The notes beneath the pieces are model-generated. The model was not told the origin of the DNA. It did no database searches and saw only the letters and a program-made list of their open reading frames with translations. From assembly GCA_001412425.1 (NCBI GenBank), contig LKUH01000096.1, positions 1 to 6,869 of the forward strand: a stretch of DNA of 6,869 nucleotides. Direction: 5' to 3'. Positions 1 to 5,081 of this stretch are shown in pieces (the first letter of the stretch is position 1; every line of letters starts with the position of its first letter). The DNA comes from Candidatus Cloacimonas sp. SDB. GTDB taxonomy: Bacteria > Cloacimonadota > Cloacimonadia > Cloacimonadales > TCS61. The translations under genes and the position numbers were made by a program.

Positions 1-142
1 CAACGGGTTTTCCAAAAAATCTAATAATAATAACAACAAAAATTAAAAGCAGCAACTTAAATACTAAGCTCAACCAATTGGGTGACCTCTTGTTTCTGCG
101 TTCATTTCTTCTGCGCAGAATCTCTTCCCTGAAATTATCCAT
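1..142 (-). CDS. Small basic single-span membrane protein, partial (C-terminus beyond window)
   Basis: Reading the minus strand from an ATG at 142-140 gives 47 open codons that run off the left window edge. The first 23 residues are strongly charged and basic (start MDNFREEILRRRNERR), followed by a hydrophobic stretch of leucine, valine and isoleucine at about residues 24-40, then R-F-F-G-K-P. This looks like one membrane helix with an arginine-rich cytoplasmic N-terminus (positive-inside rule). The start lies 3 bases after the aminotransferase stop, so translation is probably coupled. The ribosome site is weak: GGAAA about 10 bases upstream, inside the aminotransferase gene. Another ATG at 146-144 overlaps the TGA stop but closes after three codons. 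I do not recognise the family and assign no function. Its reality rests on open frame, composition and position. Confidence 0.6.
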   Translation of the reverse strand, partial: MDNFREEILRRRNERRNKRSPNWLSLVFKLLLLIFVVIIIRFFGKPV

Positions 143-145
143 ACA

Positions 146-1348
146 TCAATTTTCCATATCTTCAAGGGCTTGTTTAAATCTTTTCATACCTTCAACCAGG
201 TTTTCCATGCTGTTAGCGTAAGAAAATCTAACATGATTTTCTGCTCCAAAAGCTGAACCGGGCACCAGGGCAACTAAATAATTTTTTAAAATGAATTCGC
301 AAAATTTCACTGAATTTCTGATTCTTTTCTTATTATTTCTAATATAGTGTCCAATATTCGGCATAATATAAAAAGCACCCTGCGGTATATTGAATTTTAG
401 TTTTTTTATTGTCGACATTTCTGAGATCAGATAATTTCTTCTAATTTCAAATGTTTTCCTCATTGTCTCAACACTGCCATCGTCTTTGGTCAAAGCTGCC
501 AGAGCCGCTTTTTGAGTCATTGAATTCACACAGGAAGTGGTGTGACTTTGTATTCTGCTTGCCATTTTAATTATTTCAGTAGGGCCTGCAGCATATCCCA
601 GGCGCCAGCCCGTCATTGCATAAGCTTTTGACACACCGTTTATAACGATAGTATTGTCTCTAACCTGTTCAGAAATTGAGGCAATTGAAACATGCTTCAA
701 ATCATCATAAATTAATTTTTCATAAATTTCATCTGAGATGATCAGTATTTTATGTTTCAGGCAGACTTCAGCAATTTTTTCTAACTCATTTCTTGTATAT
801 ACACTTCCGGTTGGATTGTTGGGTGAATTTAGGATTATACATTTCGGATTACACAATTCATTCAGGATCTTATCCAGTTTTTTGGGATTTATTTTGAAAT
901 CGTACAGGGGGCTGGTTTTGAGCAGAACCGGGTGGGCGTCCACCATTTCGACCTGAGAAGTATAGCTGACCCAGTAGGGTGAAGGTATAATAACTTCATC
1001 ACGTGGGTCAACAACAGACATCAATACATTGATTATGGAAGCTTTTGCTCCGGGAGAGACCAGAATGTCATCGGGATTACAATCCAGATCATTATCTCTT
1101 TTTAATTTATCTGAAATTGCTTCTCTCAGTTCCTTTATTCCGGAAGAAGCAGTATAGCGGGTAAAATTATTTTCAATAGATCTGATTCCCTCCTGCTTGA
1201 TGTATTCTGGAGTATTAAAATCGGGTTCCCCAACGCCGAAATTGATAACATCCTTTCCTTCAGCTTTCATTTTATTTGCTAATGCTGACACAGTAAGAGT
1301 TGGTGAAGGTTTTATTGCTCTAGCTCGGTGAGATAACAAAAAATTCAT
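146..1348 (-). CDS. aspC: Class I (subgroup Ib) PLP-dependent aspartate aminotransferase
   Basis: This 400-residue cytoplasmic enzyme transfers an amino group between aspartate and 2-oxoglutarate using pyridoxal phosphate. Its length is typical of fold-type I aminotransferases. Visible landmarks are GEPDF at residues 40-44, the NSPNNPTG block at 174-181 with the cofactor-contacting Asn178, SDEIY at 205-209 (Asp206 to the pyridine nitrogen, Tyr209), the Schiff-base Lys241 in GVSKAYAMTGWRLGY, Arg249 to the phosphate, and Arg374 (VRFSYA) for the substrate alpha-carboxylate. Lys102 in SPGAKAS aligns with the lysine that Thermus-type Ib enzymes use for the distal carboxylate, and KPSPT at 13-17 matches their KPSAT segment. 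That favours a dicarboxylic substrate. Some Ib enzymes also transaminate prephenate, which cannot be excluded. The start is set by an AGGAG site 5 bases upstream. It follows glyS by 15 bases, so both are probably on one transcript. No key residue is missing. Confidence 0.95.
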   Translation of the reverse strand: MNFLLSHRARAIKPSPTLTVSALANKMKAEGKDVINFGVGEPDFNTPEYIKQEGIRSIENNFTRYTASSGIKELREAISDKLKRDNDLDCNPDDILVSPGAKASIINVLMSVVDPRDEVIIPSPYWVSYTSQVEMVDAHPVLLKTSPLYDFKINPKKLDKILNELCNPKCIILNSPNNPTGSVYTRNELEKIAEVCLKHKILIISDEIYEKLIYDDLKHVSIASISEQVRDNTIVINGVSKAYAMTGWRLGYAAGPTEIIKMASRIQSHTTSCVNSMTQKAALAALTKDDGSVETMRKTFEIRRNYLISEMSTIKKLKFNIPQGAFYIMPNIGHYIRNNKKRIRNSVKFCEFILKNYLVALVPGSAFGAENHVRFSYANSMENLVEGMKRFKQALEDMEN

Positions 1349-1353
1349 TAAAA

Positions 1354-1358
1354 CTCCT
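1354..1358 (-). promoter_or_regulatory. Ribosome binding site of the aminotransferase gene
   Basis: AGGAG on the minus strand, 5 bases before the ATG at 1348-1346 and within the 15-base gap after the glyS stop. It fixes the start and leaves no room for a separate promoter, which supports co-transcription with glyS. Confidence 0.85.
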
Positions 1359-1363
1359 AAATT

Positions 1364-3460
1364 TTAAACTCGATTTCTTTCGAACACAATTTTTGACAGG
1401 TCTGCGACTTTAAGAAATAAATTCCTGATCATCAATAATAATGAATATCGATTTTTTCTTAACTCGTCTTCTTCAACATTTACCAGCACATCGTCAAAAA
1501 ACTTATCTATTGTTGTGCCGTATTCGATCAATAGTTGCAAAACAGTACTATATTCTTTCTTATCCAGAAATTTGCCAATCTGTTCTTGAAGGATCAAATA
1601 TTTATCATAAAGATCTTTTTCGGAATTGTGTTGAATCATGTTTTTCTTAAACGGAAAAGATTCCTGAAAATTTTCAATGATATTGGAAACCCTTTTAAAA
1701 CCTGTAACAAGGTTTATGAAATCACTACTTTTTTTAAGTTTCTGAAGAGCTCTGGCTCTACTCCATAGATCCGGAATATAAGTATGATCGACATGCATTA
1801 CGCTATCTATAACATCATATTCAATGTTCTTTTCCTGTAAGTACCAGTTTATCCTTTGTTTCATAAAATCAATTATGGGACTGCAGTCATAATTCTGCGG
1901 TAATTTACTTTTTAGAATGTTACAGGCATTGTGAATAAGTTCGTTAATGCTTATATTGATTTTCTTTTCTGCGATGATCTGCACAATTCCGTTGGCAGCT
2001 CTTCTTAAAGCATAAGGATCTTTAGAACCGGTCGGCATCATCCCGATACCAATTATTCCACAGACCGTATCAATTTTATCTGCGATCGCGGTAATTGATC
2101 CTTCCATAGTTTCAGGTAATCTGTCATTTTGCCAGCGCGGCAGATAATGTTCATAAATTGCTTGGGGAACTGGTTGCTTTTCACCGCTTTTTTCAGCATA
2201 TTTCCAGCCGATATAGCCCTGCAATTTGGTAAATTCCTTTTCCCCCAGCATTAAAGTAACCAGATCTGCTTTGCATAAATATGCAGTTCGCAGAGTTTTA
2301 TCTTTAACGAATTCAGGAAGTTTCAAGCTATCACACAAGAAATCTGCGTTCTTCACAATTCTTTCGGTTTTTTCCAAAACACTGCCGAGTTTTTCCTGAA
2401 AAGTAACCTGCTGAAGTTTTGGCACATATTTCTCAAAGGGTATTTTAATATCTTCTTTATAGAAAAAATCTGCATCTTCCAATCTTGCTTTTACAACTTT
2501 TTCGTTTCCCAGTTTAATCAGGTCGGTAAATTGGGGATCGCCATTAGAAACAAAAAGAAATTTATTGGTAATATTTCCGTTAAGGTCTGAAATGGAAAAA
2601 TATTTTTGATGCTCGGAAAGAGTACTGGTTATTATTTTTTCCGGAAGAGAAAGATAAAGGGGATCGAATTGAGCGATCACCGGTTCGGGATATTCAACCA
2701 GATCGGTAACCGTTTCCAGAAGGGCATTATCGAAATTAACTTGAAATTCTTCTCCGTTTATGAGTTTGCCTATTTTATCCTGGATAATTGCTTTTCTTTT
2801 AATTCTGTCCGGTATCACACAGAATGCTTCAAGTTTATTTTCATAATCAGATATTTGATCAATAATGATTTTATTTTCAAGAGACAGGAATCTATTACCA
2901 TAAGTATAATTTCCTGATTTCAAGTTTTTATATTCCATTTCAATGGTTTTAGTCTCCCATAAAATCAGGAGCCACCTTATTGGTCTGGCAAAAGCCAGAT
3001 CCCTGTTCTTCCATTTCATCGTTTTGGGAAAAGGTATTATTTTTAAAGCTTTAGGAATGAGGTTCTTTAACAACTCTTCAGTGTCCGAACCCTGTTGCGT
3101 ATATTTCACGGCAATTTTCTCGCCTTTAGCTGTTTTTATGGTAAAAATGTCCTTCTCAGCCGCCCCTGAATTTCTTAAAAAACCCTGGGCAGACCTGGTT
3201 AAATGACCAGCTTCATCATAAGCCATATTTACAGCAGGACCTGTTTTTTCAATAAGCTGATCTTCCTGTTTAATTTGCAGATTGGTTATTTTAACAGCAA
3301 GCCGTCGGGGTGTTGTATACAATTTAATTGTTTCAAATTTCAAAAGCAGGTTAACCAGGTTCTCAGCGAAAAAACTCTTTAACTTTTCGCCAGCATTACC
3401 TATATAAGCTGCAGGTATTTCTTCTACTCCAATTTCAAATAAAAAATCTTTCGTATTCAT
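1364..3460 (-). CDS. glyS: Glycyl-tRNA synthetase beta subunit
   Basis: Beta chain of the bacterial heterotetrameric (alpha2beta2) glycyl-tRNA synthetase, which binds and helps charge tRNA-Gly in the cytoplasm. The protein is 698 residues from the chosen start, close to the usual length of about 690. It opens with the family signature FEIGVEEIP at residues 8-16. Other hallmarks are SEHQKYFSI (282-290), the DADFFYKED block (329-337), FQEKLGS..EKTERI (354-368), KADL followed by LQGYIGWKYA (397-422), EHYLPR (437-442) and GSKDPYALRRAANGI (478-492). The C-terminal helical anticodon-binding (DALR-like) region ends with NRYSLL and VADLSKI (about 641-693). The frame stays open upstream to an ATG at 3541, but that 27-residue extension would be encoded by the terminator of the preceding gene. 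The ATG at 3460 has a GAGGA site and places the signature at the normal distance. The catalytic alpha subunit gene (glyQ) is not in the window and must lie elsewhere. Confidence 0.97.
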   Translation of the reverse strand: MNTKDFLFEIGVEEIPAAYIGNAGEKLKSFFAENLVNLLLKFETIKLYTTPRRLAVKITNLQIKQEDQLIEKTGPAVNMAYDEAGHLTRSAQGFLRNSGAAEKDIFTIKTAKGEKIAVKYTQQGSDTEELLKNLIPKALKIIPFPKTMKWKNRDLAFARPIRWLLILWETKTIEMEYKNLKSGNYTYGNRFLSLENKIIIDQISDYENKLEAFCVIPDRIKRKAIIQDKIGKLINGEEFQVNFDNALLETVTDLVEYPEPVIAQFDPLYLSLPEKIITSTLSEHQKYFSISDLNGNITNKFLFVSNGDPQFTDLIKLGNEKVVKARLEDADFFYKEDIKIPFEKYVPKLQQVTFQEKLGSVLEKTERIVKNADFLCDSLKLPEFVKDKTLRTAYLCKADLVTLMLGEKEFTKLQGYIGWKYAEKSGEKQPVPQAIYEHYLPRWQNDRLPETMEGSITAIADKIDTVCGIIGIGMMPTGSKDPYALRRAANGIVQIIAEKKINISINELIHNACNILKSKLPQNYDCSPIIDFMKQRINWYLQEKNIEYDVIDSVMHVDHTYIPDLWSRARALQKLKKSSDFINLVTGFKRVSNIIENFQESFPFKKNMIQHNSEKDLYDKYLILQEQIGKFLDKKEYSTVLQLLIEYGTTIDKFFDDVLVNVEEDELRKNRYSLLLMIRNLFLKVADLSKIVFERNRV

Positions 3461-3464
3461 GCGT

Positions 3465-3469
3465 TCCTC
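3465..3469 (-). promoter_or_regulatory. Ribosome binding site that decides the glyS start
   Basis: GAGGA on the minus strand, 4 bases before the ATG at 3460-3458. The alternative ATG at 3541 lies inside the terminator hairpin and has no such site, so this element selects the shorter 698-residue protein. Confidence 0.8.
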
Positions 3470-3475
3470 ATGAAA

Positions 3476-3490
3476 AATTTGTGACAAATT
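3476..3490. promoter_or_regulatory. Perfect AT-rich palindrome in the glyS leader (operator-like)
   Basis: AATTTGTGACAAATT: two 7-base arms around one central base, starting 15 bases upstream of the glyS ATG. A further ATTTGTC at 3505-3511 is an inverted match to the GACAAAT at 3483-3489. The symmetry resembles a dimeric repressor site. In RNA, 3511-3505 could pair with 3489-3483 across a 15-base loop. Between the terminator and glyS I see no convincing paired -10/-35 promoter, although a promoter is expected here. AT-rich sequence makes short palindromes fairly likely by chance, so confidence is low. Confidence 0.3.
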
Positions 3491-3524
3491 CAGATCCAAA
3501 AAATATTTGTCTATAAATTTCCCT

Positions 3525-3551
3525 AAAAAAAACGGTCTCAAAAAGACCGTT
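3525..3551 (-). terminator. Intrinsic (rho-independent) terminator of the ptsN-porV-like unit
   Basis: On the minus strand, AACGGTCT (3551-3544), a 5-base loop, then AGACCGTT (3538-3531) form a perfect 8-bp stem. The stem runs directly into a T tract (3532-3525, eight T including the stem end). It begins 24 bases after the stop of the PorV-like gene. It separates that unit from glyS, which must therefore have its own promoter or depend on read-through. Confidence 0.9.
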
Positions 3552-3575
3552 CTGCCAAATTGTATTATCTTATCT

Positions 3576-4517
3576 TTAAAAATTGTATCCTAAAGATACC
3601 TGATTGCTGAATCCGAGATCACCGTAAGAAAAAATTGCATAATCAATCTTATAAGACCTAAATAATATGCCTAACCCAAAGGATAAACCGGAAAAACTCT
3701 CCAGGTCCCCCCTGTTTTTCCAGTCGCTTGAATTAGTTTTATATCCTGCTCTTAAACAAAATTGTTCGTGAATTTTATATTCGACACCTAATCTACCGGA
3801 AAAATCCAGATCTAAAGGTTTGTTCAAATCCAGAAGTAAATATAATTTATCCAGAGGATGATAGTTGAATCCGACAGTTATGACCTGAGGTAATTTTTCT
3901 TCAAATTCAGAATCTGTATAATAGGTTAATTGAGTTCCAATATTACTATAGGTCAATCCCACTTTTAGATCTTTGTTAGTAGTTTGATGCAAGATGGAAA
4001 CATCAAAGGCAACAGCAGAGCCGGTATTGTTATCCAGGGATTCCCGAATATACTTGATATTGATACCTAAATTCAGGACATCAATTATGTATCTGCTTAC
4101 TGAAAAACCTATGATCAGATTGGAAATGCCGAATTCTCCTGAGTTTCCAATATAATTACCGGATGCATCAGCGAGCGTTCTGGTTTCACTGGCAGTAAGG
4201 AATTGAGAGAAACCTGCAATCACAAATTTATGGGAAAAAGGATGAACATATACAATGGAACCACAGTTGATCCCAGCAATATAATTCATATAGGTTGCCT
4301 GAATTTCAGAATTTTTGATTTGCACCAGACCTGAAGGGTTAAAAAAAACAGCTCCTGCGTCATCGGCTAATCCTGTATATGCATTACCCATTGCGGCAGC
4401 TCTGGTTGAATATTTTATTTTGAGAAAGCTGAAACCGCTTGTACCGGCATTTTCATTAATACCACTAAGAGTTGAAATCGTGAGCAGTATTACCAATAGA
4501 GAAAATTTATATTTCAT
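3576..4517 (-). CDS. PorV/PorQ-family outer-membrane beta-barrel protein
   Basis: A 313-residue exported protein of the PorV/PorQ (UPF0164-like, distantly FadL-like) barrel family. Residues 1-19 form a signal peptide: basic MKYK, then a hydrophobic core ending near TLSG. Just after it sits the family hallmark at 37-54, STRAAAMGNAYTGLADDA, followed by FFNPSGL (58-64). The rest alternates short polar and aromatic strands typical of an outer-membrane barrel, and the chain ends in an aromatic residue (LGYNF), as expected for BAM-recognised barrels. In Bacteroidota, PorV takes part in type IX secretion as a shuttle or anchor. No other T9SS gene is in this window, and many relatives outside that system have unknown roles, so I give no gene symbol. 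The gene starts inside the end of ptsN (11-base overlap) with an AGAGGGA site, and a strong terminator follows its stop. Confidence 0.85.
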   Translation of the reverse strand: MKYKFSLLVILLTISTLSGINENAGTSGFSFLKIKYSTRAAAMGNAYTGLADDAGAVFFNPSGLVQIKNSEIQATYMNYIAGINCGSIVYVHPFSHKFVIAGFSQFLTASETRTLADASGNYIGNSGEFGISNLIIGFSVSRYIIDVLNLGINIKYIRESLDNNTGSAVAFDVSILHQTTNKDLKVGLTYSNIGTQLTYYTDSEFEEKLPQVITVGFNYHPLDKLYLLLDLNKPLDLDFSGRLGVEYKIHEQFCLRAGYKTNSSDWKNRGDLESFSGLSFGLGILFRSYKIDYAIFSYGDLGFSNQVSLGYNF

Positions 4518-4959
4518 TTTCTATCCCTCTTAAATATTCATAAGCTTCTTCGGCTGAATTGCTGTTAATCAATTTATCCCTGTTTTCAGCTTCTCTGCAG
4601 AAATTTGATAATAAACTAAGAACCTTCATATATTCCTGTTTCATATCTTCCGGAACCGCAATCAAAAAAATAATCTTAACTAGTTCGCCATCGAGAGAGT
4701 TAAAATCAATTGCGTTTTTTAAAATAAATACGGAAATTTTGAATTCTCTCACCAACCGGGAGCGAGCATGCGGGATAGCAATATTTCTACCAATTCCGGT
4801 CGACATTATCTCTTCCCTTTCATATATGAGTTTGAAAAAACTGTCAGAAGCTGAAATAATTCCTTTCTTATAGATAAAATCGACCATTTCCTGAAGACAG
4901 CTCTTTTTATCTAAACCATAATAGCCAATTTGGATTAAATCAGGTGAAAAAATCTTCAT
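4507..4959 (-). CDS. ptsN: PTS EIIA type 2 (fructose/nitrogen-PTS PtsN-like) phosphoryl-acceptor protein
   Basis: A 150-residue soluble single-domain protein of the mannitol/fructose-type EIIA family. The diagnostic block STGIGRNIAIPHAR spans residues 53-66, and His64 is the phosphorylation site. LIYEREEIM (44-52) precedes it, as in PtsN, and FLIAVPED (98-105) and the helix LSLLSNFCREAE (114-125) are also family-typical. No EIIB or EIIC transporter domain is encoded nearby, so a regulatory (PtsN/EIIA-Ntr-like) role is more likely than sugar uptake. The usual PtsN neighbours rpoN and hpf are not present here. The start codon has only a weak ribosome site (GGGA 13 bases upstream). The 3' end overlaps the start of the PorV-like gene by 11 bases, implying co-transcription and probable translational coupling. 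The fine role is inferred; family membership is firm. Confidence 0.9.
   Translation of the reverse strand: MKIFSPDLIQIGYYGLDKKSCLQEMVDFIYKKGIISASDSFFKLIYEREEIMSTGIGRNIAIPHARSRLVREFKISVFILKNAIDFNSLDGELVKIIFLIAVPEDMKQEYMKVLSLLSNFCREAENRDKLINSNSAEEAYEYLRGIENEI
4524..4530 (-). promoter_or_regulatory. Ribosome binding site of the PorV-like gene, inside ptsN
   Basis: AGAGGGA on the minus strand, 6 bases before the ATG at 4517-4515. It lies within the last codons of the EIIA gene, so ribosomes finishing ptsN pass over it. This favours coupled translation. Confidence 0.75.
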
Positions 4960-5010
4960 ATAATCACATTTTCCCGCTTTTAATCTTAAACAGAACTGTC
5001 ATTTATTTGC

Positions 5011-5028
5011 TTGACTATAAAAAGTCAA
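5011..5028. repeat. Inverted repeat TTGACT-6-AGTCAA followed by nine T
   Basis: TTGACT (5011-5016) and AGTCAA (5023-5028) are perfect inverted arms around ATAAAA, followed by nine T at 5029-5037. Each arm reads TTGACT on one strand, so the repeat offers a -35-like hexamer in both directions. It may be an operator or shared promoter element between the divergent genes. It also resembles a weak terminator on the plus strand, but only two of its six pairs are G-C and no gene reads into it from the left on that strand. Confidence 0.4.
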
Positions 5029-5067
5029 TTTTTTTTTGTGATGTGTAAAATTGAAGTTATTATAATA

Positions 5068-5074
5068 AAAGGAG
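5068..5074 (+). promoter_or_regulatory. Ribosome binding site of the SurA-like gene
   Basis: AAAGGAG, 7 bases before the ATG at 5082. It selects this start over the internal Met at codon 7, which has no comparable site and would remove the basic residues of the signal peptide. Confidence 0.85.
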
Positions 5075-5081
5075 TTGCATA

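Larger units (their letters stand above)
4960..5081. promoter_or_regulatory. Divergent intergenic region with promoters for ptsN and the SurA-like gene
   Basis: These 122 bases separate the minus-strand ptsN unit from the plus-strand chaperone-like gene and must hold at least one promoter in each direction. For the plus strand, TAAAAT at 5046-5051 is a possible -10, but I see no good -35 about 17 bases before it. The better-looking TATAAT at 5061-5066 sits too close to the ribosome site for normal use. For the minus strand, TTGACT at 5028-5023 is a good -35 match, but the hexamer 17 bases on, TAAATG, matches a -10 poorly. No exact start sites can be assigned. Confidence 0.45.

Noticed and set aside
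109..120. Perfect 12-base palindrome TTCTGCGCAGAA
   Set aside because: It lies inside the small coding region and is explained by Leu-Arg-Arg type codons. There is no loop or T tract and no second copy in the window.
2606..3206. Plus-strand open frames opposite glyS
   Set aside because: They lie antisense to a well-conserved synthetase, have no ribosome sites that I could see, and their translations show no recognisable domain; they are shadows of the coding strand.
5011..5037. Intrinsic terminator on the plus strand (hairpin plus nine T)
   Set aside because: The stem is only six pairs with two G-C, and no plus-strand gene ends upstream of it. A regulatory reading fits the divergent context better.
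5061..5066. Perfect TATAAT as the -10 of the SurA-like gene
   Set aside because: Transcription would start about base 5073, inside the AAAGGAG ribosome site, leaving no usable leader. The -35 region at normal spacing is also poor. More likely it is AT-rich leader sequence.
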